A stretch of DNA of 35,167 nucleotides from Pseudomonas entomophila. Lineage in GTDB: Bacteria > Pseudomonadota > Gammaproteobacteria > Pseudomonadales > Pseudomonadaceae. A program made the translations under genes and the position numbers. The notes beneath the pieces were generated by a model. The model saw nothing but the letters and a program-made list of their open reading frames with translations. It was not told the DNA's origin and made no database searches. This document shows, in pieces, positions 6,690-15,119 of the stretch. Each line of letters starts with the position of its first letter. The stretch's first letter is position 1. The stretch spans positions 1-35,167 of the forward strand of contig NZ_JAAMQI010000032.1 in the NCBI RefSeq assembly GCF_013523165.1, read 5' to 3'.

Positions 6690-7819
6690 CAGGATTCTCC
6701 AGCGCAGGCCAGGCTGTCGAGCAGGGCCTGGCCCATGCGTTCGCGACGCCAGCCGCGCAAGGCGTCGGGCAATTGATAGGGGCCGTTGGGGTAGCCGCTC
6801 TTGAGCAAGGCTTCGAGGGCCTTCTTGCGCAGCATCAGCTCTGGCGCGATGCCCAGCCGCTCGCCTTCGGCCTGGCCGATGGCACGCAGGCGCTTGAGCA
6901 CGCCCGAAGCTTCGATCGGCAAGGGTTCGGGCAGCGGAGCCGGCCACTGGTCGGGCGGCGTGGCGGCGGCCGTGCGGATCAGCTCGAGCAGGGTCTCCCC
7001 GTCCTGGCGCAGGGTACGCGGGTGCATGTCCTCGATCTTGGCCAGCGCCGTCAGGGTGCTCGGCTGGTTCTTGGCCAGCGGCCAGAGCGAGTGCTCGCGC
7101 AGGATGCGGTTGCGCGGCACGTCACGGCTGCGCGCCTCGCGCTCACGCCAGGCGCACAAGGCGCGCAGCACGGCCAGTTGCTGGCGCGACAGCTTCCAGC
7201 CCAGCTTGACGTCGCGGTACAACAACTCCGGCTCGACCTCGCGGCGCAGTTGCGCGACCAGTTCGGCGCCATCATCCAGCACCCAGGCGAACTTGTCGTC
7301 CGACAGGCGCGGTTGCAATGCGCTGAACAGCTCGGCCAGGTGCACGGCGTCCTCGGCGGCGTAGCTGACCTGGGTGTCGGACAAAGGCCGCTGCAGCCAG
7401 TCGGACCGCGTCTCGCCCTTGGGCAGCTCGAGCCCCAGGACTTCTTGCACCAGGCGCGAATAGCCCATCGAGAACCCGATGTTCAGGTAACCGGCAGCCA
7501 GCTGCGTATCGAACAAGGGCTGGGGCAGCTTGCCGGTCAGGCGCAGCAGGACTTCGAGGTCTTCGCTGCAGGCATGCAGCACCTTGACCACCGCAGGGTC
7601 GTCGAGCAGTTCGGCCAGGGGCTGCCAGTCGTCGATCAGCAGGGGGTCGATGAGAAAGGCGCAGCCTTCGTCACCGACCTGGATCAGGCCGGCCTTCGGG
7701 TAGAAGGTGTCGACCCGCATGAATTCGGTATCCAGTGCCACGAACGGGCGTCGGCGCCAGGCCCGGCAATGCTCGGCCAGACTCTGGTCGTCGCGTATCC
7801 AGTGTATTTCGATGGCCAC
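6689..7819 (-). CDS. rnd: Ribonuclease D
   Basis: 376 residues, a 3'-5' exoribonuclease that trims tRNA precursors. The DEDDy catalytic residues are visible: VALDTEF (Asp30, Glu32), HACSEDLEVL for the second Asp site, and YAAEDAVHLAEL with the Tyr and the last Asp. An HRDC domain follows (LCAWREREARSRDVPRNRILRE). I chose a GTG start at 7819, giving VAIEIHWIRDD with GGGAG 7 bases upstream. The frame stays open much further upstream, but that part overlaps the antisense side of the isomerase gene and has no RNase D character. A TATACT -10-like element lies about 40 bases upstream. First gene of the rnd-ycgL pair. Confidence 0.94.
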   Translation of the reverse strand: MAIEIHWIRDDQSLAEHCRAWRRRPFVALDTEFMRVDTFYPKAGLIQVGDEGCAFLIDPLLIDDWQPLAELLDDPAVVKVLHACSEDLEVLLRLTGKLPQPLFDTQLAAGYLNIGFSMGYSRLVQEVLGLELPKGETRSDWLQRPLSDTQVSYAAEDAVHLAELFSALQPRLSDDKFAWVLDDGAELVAQLRREVEPELLYRDVKLGWKLSRQQLAVLRALCAWREREARSRDVPRNRILREHSLWPLAKNQPSTLTALAKIEDMHPRTLRQDGETLLELIRTAAATPPDQWPAPLPEPLPIEASGVLKRLRAIGQAEGERLGIAPELMLRKKALEALLKSGYPNGPYQLPDALRGWRRERMGQALLDSLACAGES

Positions 7820-7935
7820 AAGGTTCTCCCACAAACAGTGGCGCGCAGTATATACGGCGCGGGCCATGCACGGGAAACCGGGGCCACGCCGGCAGGCAGG
7901 CGCCGGGCCTGCGCGTCGGCACCACGCGTGGCGCG

Positions 7936-8304
7936 CTAGTGCACCGGCAGGTGCAGCTTGACGTAGGTCTGCGGGTCCAGTTCGTGGAGCTCGACGCTGA
8001 ACTGCACGTCCACCTCGGCAGAGGGGCCGATGGAGTCGCGCAGTACGTCCAGCAGCGCGCTGGTCAGCTGTTTCTTCACCAAGGGGTGGCGCCCGGCCAT
8101 GATCGCCAGGCGGACATGGGCGAACCCACGCGGCAGCGGCGAAGTCCCGACCCGGAAATGGGTGACGGCCTGCGCCCGGCTCTTGATGTCCAGTTCGTCG
8201 GCGAACTGCCCGCTGGCGACCAGGGCCTGGTTGAGGCGCAGCAGGAGCACGTCCACGTTGAGGTGGGTCAGGTTGGCGCTGTAGTCGAGGTTCAAATGCG
8301 GCAT
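7936..8304 (-). CDS. 5-carboxymethyl-2-hydroxymuconate delta-isomerase family protein
   Basis: A 122-residue CHMI-family (HpaF/HpcD-like) protein of the tautomerase superfamily. In this family the N-terminal proline, exposed after Met removal, is the catalytic base. The ATG at 8304 gives MPHLNLDYSANL, which supplies Pro-1; the alternative TTG 18 bases upstream would bury it, so I set the start here. CHMI isomerises a homoprotocatechuate-pathway intermediate. No other hpa/hpc genes are nearby, so the true substrate is uncertain. The length fits the family. The upstream ribosome binding site is weak (TGGAACG). Confidence 0.82.
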   Translation of the reverse strand: MPHLNLDYSANLTHLNVDVLLLRLNQALVASGQFADELDIKSRAQAVTHFRVGTSPLPRGFAHVRLAIMAGRHPLVKKQLTSALLDVLRDSIGPSAEVDVQFSVELHELDPQTYVKLHLPVH

Positions 8305-8418
8305 GAAGAACGTTCCAGGCAATGAAGGCGTCTGCCAAGGCTAGCGCACGGTGGGAACCTCGCCAGGCAGCGGGTCTCAAACGTCATGATCCTGCCAATC
8401 CCTGAACGAGGTGAAGAG

Positions 8419-8655
8419 ATGCCAGTCCCGCACGATCTGCTCGCTGACCTGCACGTGACCGAAGAGGCCTTCCAGGCGCTCATCGACAAGGATGCCGACC
8501 TGCATCGACTGCACAAGGAGTACAACGCCAGTGACAAAGCCGTCGTGGCCGCGGAAAACACCGGCAAGGCCGACGACGAGGTGAGCCGGCTGCGCAAGGA
8601 GCGATTGCTGATCAAGGACAAGATCGAACGCCTCGTGCACCCGCCCCAGGCCTGA
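8419..8655 (+). CDS. YdcH/DUF465 family coiled-coil protein
   Basis: 78 residues, mostly helical. The segment LDKDADLHRLHKEY-like (residues about 20-36) followed by DDEVSRLRKERLLIKDKIERLV is the DUF465 (YdcH) signature, a short antiparallel coiled coil. The function is not known. The ATG at 8419 has a strong GAGGTGAAGAG just upstream, so I prefer it to the in-frame ATG at 8386. It is divergent from the CHMI-like gene, with a gap of about 115 bases. Confidence 0.85.
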   Translation: MPVPHDLLADLHVTEEAFQALIDKDADLHRLHKEYNASDKAVVAAENTGKADDEVSRLRKERLLIKDKIERLVHPPQA

Positions 8656-8746
8656 ACCCACCGACCGCAGGCCAGGCGTCGCTTCGGTGACGGCACGGCT
8701 CAAGGTCTCGAGAACAGGGGGCAGCCGCACACGGCTGCCCTCCCCG

Positions 8747-9268
8747 CTACCGCCAGCTCTCCTTCACCGGCTCACGCCGAAAGCCGAGGATCAGCCGACC
8801 CAGCAGCACCAGCACGCTCTCCACGAGCAGTGCCAGCACGAACCCCAGGCCGATGCCCCACCCGACCGCTTCAGGCACCAACAGCACCTGGTAGGTGTAG
8901 CCGTCCAGCGTCTCGTCCCGCAGTTGAGGATCCGGCGTCACCAGCACGTGCCAGGTCCGGCTGGCCCAGGGGCCTTGCAGCTGTCGCCATTCCTCTTCCA
9001 GCACCTGGTTGCGCGTCAACAAGCTCTCGATGCTGTTGGCATCGCTGTTGAACACCGGATCGTCGCTGGTGCGGTAATGCCGGACCAATGCCTGCAGGTC
9101 GCCATTGAAGAAGCGTTGCGCGGTCTGCTGGAAGCCCTTGAGCGCTTCACGCGACTCGAGCAGGTGCGCCTCGACCCGTTGCGTGTAGCTGTCGATGAAG
9201 CCGGGTACCTGGACACCGACCAACAGGCCGAGGGTGAACAACAGCAATCGAAGATAGCTTCTGAACAT
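8747..9268 (-). CDS. DUF2937 family membrane protein
   Basis: 173 residues with one N-terminal membrane segment (LRLLLFTLGLLVGVQVPGF) and one C-terminal one (GWGIGLGFVLALLVESVLVLLG). Between them lies a helical, probably periplasmic, region containing RVEAHLLESREALKGFQQTA. This layout and the QVPGFIDSY motif fit DUF2937. The function is unknown. The ATG at 9268 is used; an in-frame TTG lies directly before it. It follows the glutamine amidotransferase gene by 18 bases and so probably belongs to a three-gene minus-strand unit with it and the 164-residue membrane protein. Confidence 0.82.
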   Translation of the reverse strand: MFRSYLRLLLFTLGLLVGVQVPGFIDSYTQRVEAHLLESREALKGFQQTAQRFFNGDLQALVRHYRTSDDPVFNSDANSIESLLTRNQVLEEEWRQLQGPWASRTWHVLVTPDPQLRDETLDGYTYQVLLVPEAVGWGIGLGFVLALLVESVLVLLGRLILGFRREPVKESWR

Positions 9269-9286
9269 CAAACGGCTTCCCTGGCT

Positions 9287-10060
9287 TCAGCTTTGCCCGT
9301 GGGCGACGCACTCGCCGTGCCGCCACAGGGCCCATTGACCTGGCGCATAGCGCTGCCAGGTCTCGTTCTCGGTCAGCGGTTCGGTGGCGATCACGGTGAC
9401 CACGTCGTTGGGCGTGGTCTCGGACTGGAAATCGACGATCACGTCGACGTCCTTGAGCCGAGCCGGGCCGAACGGTGCACGGCGCGTGATGTGGACCAGC
9501 TTGGTCGAGCAGAAGCAGAACAACCAGTCGCCATTGCTGAACAGGCAGTTGAACACGCCCTTGCCCCGATACTCCGCACAGGCTTCGACCAGCACCGGCA
9601 GCAGCTGTTCCACCTCCACGGGGTCGGGGAATGCGGTGCGCACGCGGTTGAGCAGGTCGCAGAAGGCCGCTTCGCTGTCGGTATCGCCGACGGGTCGGTA
9701 GAAGCTGGTCGAGCCCTGGAACGCCGCCAGCTGGCCATTGTGCGCGAAGCACCAGTTGTGGCCCCACAGCTCACGCACGAAGGGGTGGGTGTTGGACAGG
9801 CAGACCCGGCCGACGTTGGCCTGGCGAATGTGGCCAATGACCACCTCGCTCTTGATCGGGTAGCGCTGCACCAGGTTGGCGACTTCCGATTCGCTGCTGG
9901 CGGTCGGGTCCTGGAACAGGCGCAGGCCGTGGCCTTCGTAGAACGCGATGCCCCAGCCGTCGCGGTGCGGGCCGGTTCGTCCGCCCCGCTGCATCAGGCC
10001 AGTGAAGCTGAAGACGATGTCGGTCGGCACGTTGGCGCTCATGCCCAGCAGTTCGCACAT
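9287..10060 (-). CDS. Class II glutamine amidotransferase (YafJ-type)
   Basis: 257 residues, an Ntn-hydrolase glutaminase domain like E. coli YafJ. These enzymes use an N-terminal Cys released by Met removal to hydrolyse glutamine. The ATG at 10060 gives MCELLGMSANVPTD, placing Cys at position 2; the earlier GTG at 10075 would put five residues in front and disable it, so the catalytic logic fixes the start. Other family motifs seen are GWGIAFYEGHG, GHIRQANVG, NTHPFVRELWG and FAHNGQL. No synthase domain is present, so the acceptor of the ammonia is unknown. The gene lies 15 bases from the upstream membrane-protein gene. Confidence 0.9.
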   Translation of the reverse strand: MCELLGMSANVPTDIVFSFTGLMQRGGRTGPHRDGWGIAFYEGHGLRLFQDPTASSESEVANLVQRYPIKSEVVIGHIRQANVGRVCLSNTHPFVRELWGHNWCFAHNGQLAAFQGSTSFYRPVGDTDSEAAFCDLLNRVRTAFPDPVEVEQLLPVLVEACAEYRGKGVFNCLFSNGDWLFCFCSTKLVHITRRAPFGPARLKDVDVIVDFQSETTPNDVVTVIATEPLTENETWQRYAPGQWALWRHGECVAHGQS

Positions 10061-10075
10061 GGTCGGGGCGCTCAC

Positions 10076-10570
10076 TCAGAGACGGGGTTCGACGCGCCCG
10101 CCGGCCGGAGCCGGCGACGCATCGCGGTAGCGGTCCTGGCGATCGGCGACCAGCGAGGGTTCGACGGCAGGGGCCGCGTAGGAGGCGTCGGCCGCCGTCT
10201 GCTCGGCACGCTTGGCGTCTGCCTCGGCGCGCGCCTGGCGACGCTTGAGCCACGGCCAGCGGATGAGCGCGAACACGCCGTAGAGCACGAAGGCGATCAT
10301 GCCGTACATGGCCAGGTCGGAGGCCGCGCGCAAGGCGTTGTTGCCGACCTTGAAGGCCAGGTCCAGCACGACGATGGCGATGGCAGGGGCGAAGCTGTCC
10401 TTGGCCGGGTCGACGATGGTCGGTGTCAGCAGCAGCACCGCCAGCACGACCCGCAGGGGCTCGCGCAGCCAGCGCCACATCCAGCCGGTGAACACGAAGC
10501 CCACCAGCAGGCAGCCCAGGGCCGCGACGACGTAAAGGCCCCAGGCCAGCTGATAATCATGTTCGCTCAT
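10076..10570 (-). CDS. Small integral membrane protein of unknown function
   Basis: 164 residues. I do not recognise the family. Four hydrophobic segments are visible: about 8-30 (LAWGLYVVAALGCLLVGFVF), 37-52 (LRVVLAVLLLTPTIV), 57-70 (FAPAIAIVVLDLAF) and 80-100 (DLAMYGMIAFVLYGVFAL). They are followed by a basic, cytoplasmic-looking tail rich in Lys/Arg/Ala, with a Pro-rich end. The ATG at 10570 lies at MSEHDYQLAW; upstream in-frame starts overlap the divergent ptrB leader. It leads a minus-strand run with the amidotransferase and DUF2937 genes. The gap to ptrB is 85 bases and must hold both promoters. Confidence 0.7.
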   Translation of the reverse strand: MSEHDYQLAWGLYVVAALGCLLVGFVFTGWMWRWLREPLRVVLAVLLLTPTIVDPAKDSFAPAIAIVVLDLAFKVGNNALRAASDLAMYGMIAFVLYGVFALIRWPWLKRRQARAEADAKRAEQTAADASYAAPAVEPSLVADRQDRYRDASPAPAGGRVEPRL

Positions 10571-10655
10571 GGTGTATGGGTGCATGCCAGGCAAAGAGAG
10601 GCCTATGATAAACCCTTTTCGGCGCGCAGGCGCCCCCACGCCAAGAGATCGCCCC

Positions 10656-12707
10656 ATGCCCGTCACCGAGACCGTCCACCACGCCCCGATCGCCCGTCAG
10701 GACGAAGGCGCGGACCCTTACGCCTGGCTGCAGGCGCGTGACACCCCCGAGGTGCTGGCCTACCTGAACGCAGAAAACGCCTACACCGAAGCCTGCCTGG
10801 CCGACCAGGCGCCCCTGCGCGAGCAGCTGTTCGAGGAGATCAAGGGCCGTATCCTGGAGACCGACCTGTCGCTGCCCTCCCCCTGGGGACCCTGGCTGTA
10901 CTACACCCGCACCACGGCCGGCGATGAGTACCCGCGTCACTACCGCTGCCCTCGTCCGGCGGACGACGCGCTGACGGTCGACCCGGCGCACGAACAACTG
11001 CTGCTCGACCCCAACGCCCTGGCCGAGGGCGGGTTCCTGTCGCTGGGTGCCTTCAGCATCAGCCCGGATCACCGCCTGCTGGCCTACAGCCTGGACACCT
11101 CGGGCGACGAGATCTACCAGTTGCAGGTCAAGGATCTGGCGACCGGCCAGGTCACGCCACTGCCGTTCGAGGACTGCGACGGCAGCATGACCTGGGCCAA
11201 CGACAACCAGACCCTGTTCTTCACGCAGCTGGACGAGACGCATCGCCCGTTCAGGCTGATGCGTCATCGCCTGGGTGAAGACGGGGCACAGGTGGTGTTC
11301 GAAGAGCCCGACGGTCGCTTCTTCCTGCATTGCTACCGGACCAGCTCCGAACGCCAGCTGGTGCTGCTGCTCAACAGCAAGACCACCAGCGAAGCCTGGG
11401 TGCTGGACGCCGAGACGCCCCAGGCGGACTTCACCTGCCTGGCGCCCCGCAGCGAAGGGCATGAGTACTACCCCGACCATGGTCGCCTCGAGGGCCAGTG
11501 GTGCTGGTTCATCCGCACCAACCAGGACGGCATCAACTTCGCGCTCTACCAGGCACCCACCGAGCCGGTGCCGAGCCGCGCGCAGTGGCAGCGGCTGGTC
11601 GCGCACCGGGACACGGTCATGCTCGACGACGTGAGTCTGAACGCCGATGCCGTGAGCCTGAGCCTGCGCGAAGGCGGCCTGCCGATCATCGAAGTCCACC
11701 CCCAGGGCCTGCCGAGCTACCGCGTGCACCTGCCCGATGCGGCCTACAGCCTGTACGTGCAGGACAGCCTGGAGTTCGACAGCCCGCGCGTGCGCCTGCG
11801 CTACGAGGCCTTGAACCGACCGGCCCAGGTCCGTCAGCTGAACCTGGCCGATGGCGCCCAGCAGGTGCTCAAGCAGACGCCGGTACTGGGCGAGTTCGAC
11901 GCCGACGACTACGTCAGCGAACGCCTGTGGGCCACCGCGCCCGATGGCACCCAGGTCCCGATCAGCCTGGTCCGTCGCCGCGAGGACGTCGGCCGCGAGG
12001 TGCCGCTGTACCTCTACGGCTATGGCGCCTACGGCAGCAGCCTCGACCCGTGGTTCTCCCACGCACGCCTGAGCCTGCTGCAGCGTGGCATGGGCTTCGC
12101 CATCGCCCACGTGCGGGGCGGCGGCGAATTGGGTGAGGCCTGGTACCGGGCCGGCAAGCAGGCGAACAAGCAGAACACCTTCGACGACTTCATCGCCTGC
12201 GCCGAGCATCTGGTGGCCTGCGGCGTGACATCCTCGGCGCGGCTGGCGATCAGCGGCGGCAGCGCCGGCGGGCTGTTGATCGGCGCGGTGCTCAACCTGC
12301 GTCCCGCGCTGTTCCGCTGCGCCATCGCCGAAGTGCCGTTCGTCGATGTGCTCAACACCATGCTCGACCCCGAACTGCCGCTGACCATCACCGAGTACGA
12401 CGAGTGGGGCAATCCGCAGGAGCCGGAGGTGTTCGAGCGCATCAAGGCCTACGCGCCCTATGAGAACGTCAAGGCCCAGGCTTACCCGGCCATGCTGGTG
12501 ATCGCGGGCTACAACGACAGCCGCGTGCAGTACTGGGAAGCGGCCAAGTGGGTGGCGCGCCTGCGCACGCACAAGACCGACGACAACCGCCTGCTGCTCA
12601 AGACAGAAATGGGCGCCGGCCATGGCGGCATGAGCGGGCGTTACCAGGGGCTGCGGGACGTGGCGCTGGAATACGCGTTCGTCTTCGAGGAACTGGGCGT
12701 GGCCTAA
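10656..12707 (+). CDS. ptrB: Oligopeptidase B (S9 family)
   Basis: 683 residues, a prolyl-oligopeptidase-family serine peptidase that cleaves small peptides after Arg or Lys. A beta-propeller (about 70-400) gates a C-terminal alpha/beta-hydrolase domain. The triad can be placed: Ser536 in GGSAGG, Asp621 in GYNDSRVQYWE and His656 in GAGHGGMSGRY. As I recall, E. coli PtrB uses Ser532, Asp617 and His652, the same spacing shifted by four. The motif QYWEAAKWVARLR is typical of PtrB. I use the ATG at 10656 (MPVTETVHHAPIA); the upstream context AAGAGA is modest, and in-frame ATGs further up would add an unusual leader. Probably cytoplasmic, as no signal peptide is seen. Confidence 0.95.
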   Translation: MPVTETVHHAPIARQDEGADPYAWLQARDTPEVLAYLNAENAYTEACLADQAPLREQLFEEIKGRILETDLSLPSPWGPWLYYTRTTAGDEYPRHYRCPRPADDALTVDPAHEQLLLDPNALAEGGFLSLGAFSISPDHRLLAYSLDTSGDEIYQLQVKDLATGQVTPLPFEDCDGSMTWANDNQTLFFTQLDETHRPFRLMRHRLGEDGAQVVFEEPDGRFFLHCYRTSSERQLVLLLNSKTTSEAWVLDAETPQADFTCLAPRSEGHEYYPDHGRLEGQWCWFIRTNQDGINFALYQAPTEPVPSRAQWQRLVAHRDTVMLDDVSLNADAVSLSLREGGLPIIEVHPQGLPSYRVHLPDAAYSLYVQDSLEFDSPRVRLRYEALNRPAQVRQLNLADGAQQVLKQTPVLGEFDADDYVSERLWATAPDGTQVPISLVRRREDVGREVPLYLYGYGAYGSSLDPWFSHARLSLLQRGMGFAIAHVRGGGELGEAWYRAGKQANKQNTFDDFIACAEHLVACGVTSSARLAISGGSAGGLLIGAVLNLRPALFRCAIAEVPFVDVLNTMLDPELPLTITEYDEWGNPQEPEVFERIKAYAPYENVKAQAYPAMLVIAGYNDSRVQYWEAAKWVARLRTHKTDDNRLLLKTEMGAGHGGMSGRYQGLRDVALEYAFVFEELGVA

Positions 12708-13012
12708 GGGGCGGGGTCGGTCCAGCCTGGTGCATCCAGCCCGGTGGGTGACGGTTGCACCGGGTCGGGCCGCAGGCCGGGCAACGGCTGGTCCTTCGGT
12801 GGCCCTGGGACGGGCATGGGCAGCAGCAAGGGCGCACCTGGTCGCCCGTCACCGGCCCTGACCGGCGTGGCGGGGGTGATCTGCGGATAGGGTGTCGGCG
12901 TGGCGGTGCCGGGTGAGCCAGGCACCGGCACGCTCGAGCGGGGCGGTTCGGCGGCCGCATAGGCGGTCGTGGCGCCGATGAGCGCCAGCATGACGAGAAC
13001 CAGAAGACGCAT
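12704..13012 (-). CDS. Proline-rich exported protein
   Basis: 102 residues. The first 19 (MRLLVLVMLALIGATTAYA) form a signal peptide with an AYA-A cleavage site. The mature part is low-complexity, rich in Pro, Gly and Thr (PVPGSPGTATPTPYP and similar), with no recognisable domain. It may be an envelope linker or an unstructured periplasmic protein. A very good Shine-Dalgarno sequence (AGGAGGTGAACG) directly precedes the ATG, which supports real translation. Its stop overlaps the ptrB stop by four bases in convergent orientation. Function unknown. Confidence 0.72.
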   Translation of the reverse strand: MRLLVLVMLALIGATTAYAAAEPPRSSVPVPGSPGTATPTPYPQITPATPVRAGDGRPGAPLLLPMPVPGPPKDQPLPGLRPDPVQPSPTGLDAPGWTDPAP

Positions 13013-13143
13013 CGTTCACCTCCTGTCGGTAAGGTGGCTCCAGCCTACGCCCAACCGCGCGTTTTTGCCTGTCCGTCGTGGCAGTCGCCCGCTAGAATTC
13101 AAGGCATCACCGTCATCCGCCTGATTAGCACAAAGGACTTACC

Positions 13144-13512
13144 ATGAGCACGGCCTCCTCCGCTGCCGCCACCGCCCGCCTCGACCGCATCCTTGCCGAC
13201 GCCAAGCGCGACAAGGAAATGGGCTACCGGGACAAGGCACTGAAAATGTATCCGCATGTTTGCGGTCGTTGCACCCGCGAGTTTTCCGGCAAGCGCCTGT
13301 CGGAGCTGACCGTGCACCACCGTGACCACAACCATGACAACAACCCGCAGGATGGCTCGAACTGGGAGCTGCTGTGCCTGTATTGCCATGACAACGAGCA
13401 CTCGCGCTATACCGACCAGCAATACTTCGGCGAAGGCTCGCTGAGCAGCCCGAAGACCGCGACCGCGACCCACAACCCGTTTGCCGGGTTGGCGGATCTG
13501 TTGAAGAAGTAA
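13144..13512 (+). CDS. yajD: YajD family HNH nuclease
   Basis: 122 residues with an HNH endonuclease domain of the YajD type. Two CxxC zinc pairs (Cys40/Cys43 in HVCGRC and Cys78/Cys81 in CLYC) bracket the active-site strand LTVHHRDHNHDNNP, with His58-His59. A conserved WELLCLYCHDNEHSR follows. The N-terminal DRILADAKRDKEMGYR helix is also typical. HNH domains nick or cut DNA with a metal ion; the role of YajD in the cell is not known to me. AAAGGA lies upstream of the ATG. The gene is monocistronic, with REPs downstream. Confidence 0.9.
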   Translation: MSTASSAAATARLDRILADAKRDKEMGYRDKALKMYPHVCGRCTREFSGKRLSELTVHHRDHNHDNNPQDGSNWELLCLYCHDNEHSRYTDQQYFGEGSLSSPKTATATHNPFAGLADLLKK

Positions 13513-13560
13513 ATTGGGCGGGTGAAGGTGACGGGGTGTCCTGGCGGATACCGCGTCGCC

Positions 13561-13700
13561 TTCATCGCTGGCAAGCCAGCTCCCACAGGACTCCCTGTGC
13601 CTGGTCTGGCTCGGCTCATCTCACCGAACGACTGTCGGCTGCATTGGCCCTTTGTGGGAGGCTGCATTGGCCCTTTGTGGGAGCGGGCTTGCCCGCGATG
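13561..13700. repeat. REP pair with an exact 23-bp tandem duplication
   Basis: The gap after yajD holds an inverted REP (13561-13589) and a direct REP (13675-13700). Just before the second, the 23-base unit GCTGCATTGGCCCTTTGTGGG(AG) occurs twice in perfect tandem (13638-13660 and 13661-13683). The second copy runs into the REP head, so the REP head itself is duplicated. Nothing else is visible between yajD and the next gene. Confidence 0.85.
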
Positions 13701-13753
13701 GCGTCAGGTCATGCACTGCCTTCATCGCGCGCCAGCCTTTCCTGGGCCTGAGT

Positions 13754-14881
13754 TCAACCTTGCCGATACGGCAACGCCTGGCGCGCCGCCTCGGCATAGC
13801 CCAGTACACCTTCACGCTCCTGGACCAGAAACTCCTCCACCGCCTGGCGCAGGCCTGGGTGCAGCAGGTAGTGCCATGACCGCGTGATCACTGGCTCGAA
13901 CCCGCGGATCAGCTTGTGCTCGCCCTGGGCGCCGGCGTCGAATCGCTGGAAACCCTCACGAATGGCGAACTCCATGCCCTGGTAGAAACAGGTCTCGAAG
14001 TGCAGCCGGTCGAATTCGTCCAGGCAGCCCCAATAGCGCCCATAGAAACTGTCGCTGCCCACCAGGCTCAGGGCCATCGCCACGTCCTGCCGGCCTTGGC
14101 GTGCGATCACCACGCGGATCGCCTCGGGCATGCGTTCGGCCAACAGGCTGAAAAAGGCGCGCGTCAGGTACGGCGGACGCCCGCGCACCCGGTAGGTGTT
14201 GGCGTAACAGGTGTAGACGAAATCCCACTGCACCTCGCTGAGCTGGTCGCCCCGGTACCAGTCGAACGTCATCCCCTGCCCGGCGACCTGCTCGCGCTCC
14301 TTGCGCATCTGCTTGCGCTTGCGTGAGCTGAGCGCGTCGAGGAAGTCCTGGAAATCCCGGTAGCCCTGGTTGCGCCAGTGAAACTGACAGCCCAGCCGCT
14401 CCAGCCAGCCCGGCAACTCGCGTAGCGGCGCGTCGGTGGCGGCGTCGGTGAAGTTGATGTGGGCACCCGAGAGCTGCGCCTGGGTCAGGTACTGCGGCAA
14501 GGCCTGCAGCAACAGCCGGGCATCGGCCGGGTCGGCGGCCAGTAGCCGTGGCCCGCCGACCGGGCTGAACGGCACCGCGCCGAGCAGTTTGGGGTAGTAG
14601 GCGATGCCAGCGCGCTCGCAAGCCTCCGCCCAGCCGTGATCGAACACGTACTCGCCGTAGGAATGCCATTTGCGGTAGGCCGGCAGCACGGCGCGCACCT
14701 GGCCGTCGCGCTCCAGCACCAGGTGTTCGGCCGCCCAGCCGGTCTGCCCGCCGAGGCTGCCGCTGTCTTCCAGCGACGACAGGAAGGCGTGTCGCAGGAA
14801 GGGTTGATCGGCAGGCACCTGCGCATCCCACACGGCCGGTGGCAGGTCGCTCAATCGGGCAAGGCTGTAGAGGCTGGTCAC
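13754..14881 (-). CDS. FemAB-like / GNAT N-acyltransferase family protein (DUF482)
   Basis: 375 residues, matching the DUF482 'peptidogalycan biosynthesis/recognition' type with a tandem GNAT-like (FemAB) fold. Recognised stretches are PFLRHAFLSSLEDSGSLG near the N-terminus, HSYGEYVFDHGWAEA, the basic SSRKRKQMRKEREQ segment at about 190, GRYWGCLDEFDRLHFETCFYQG and FQRFDAGAQGEHKLIRGF near the C-terminus. The length is usual for the family. The substrate is unknown; a role in transferring an acyl or aminoacyl group is inferred from the fold. The frame begins with GTG at 14881, with only a weak GAG upstream. It is divergent from the porin gene, sharing a gap of about 240 bases. Confidence 0.82.
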   Translation of the reverse strand: MTSLYSLARLSDLPPAVWDAQVPADQPFLRHAFLSSLEDSGSLGGQTGWAAEHLVLERDGQVRAVLPAYRKWHSYGEYVFDHGWAEACERAGIAYYPKLLGAVPFSPVGGPRLLAADPADARLLLQALPQYLTQAQLSGAHINFTDAATDAPLRELPGWLERLGCQFHWRNQGYRDFQDFLDALSSRKRKQMRKEREQVAGQGMTFDWYRGDQLSEVQWDFVYTCYANTYRVRGRPPYLTRAFFSLLAERMPEAIRVVIARQGRQDVAMALSLVGSDSFYGRYWGCLDEFDRLHFETCFYQGMEFAIREGFQRFDAGAQGEHKLIRGFEPVITRSWHYLLHPGLRQAVEEFLVQEREGVLGYAEAARQALPYRQG

Positions 14882-15119
14882 AGAAGAAGACTCGTGGCGA
14901 GTGAGCCGACAGTATCGCGGAAGACATCGCCCGGACTCAAATCGCGGCCCGCTCGCTTCATCACATAGCCATCAAAGAGACATCAACCTGTCATTTGCCC
15001 TCGCAATACTTGCGCCTGTTTTCCGGAAGCCCAGAACCTGTCTAGCCAGGCACTTTCCGGCGACATGCCAATTCGGGGCGGGCGCCAGCCTCCCCACCTT
15101 TTTCAACAGGGAGAACCGT

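Noticed and set aside
8687..10741. A 684-codon plus-strand open frame
   Set aside because: It runs opposite three well-supported minus-strand genes (DUF2937, amidotransferase, membrane protein) and shows only shadow composition.
10557..12623. A 688-codon minus-strand open frame
   Set aside because: It is antisense to ptrB, whose catalytic triad and length are intact; no independent motif is seen.
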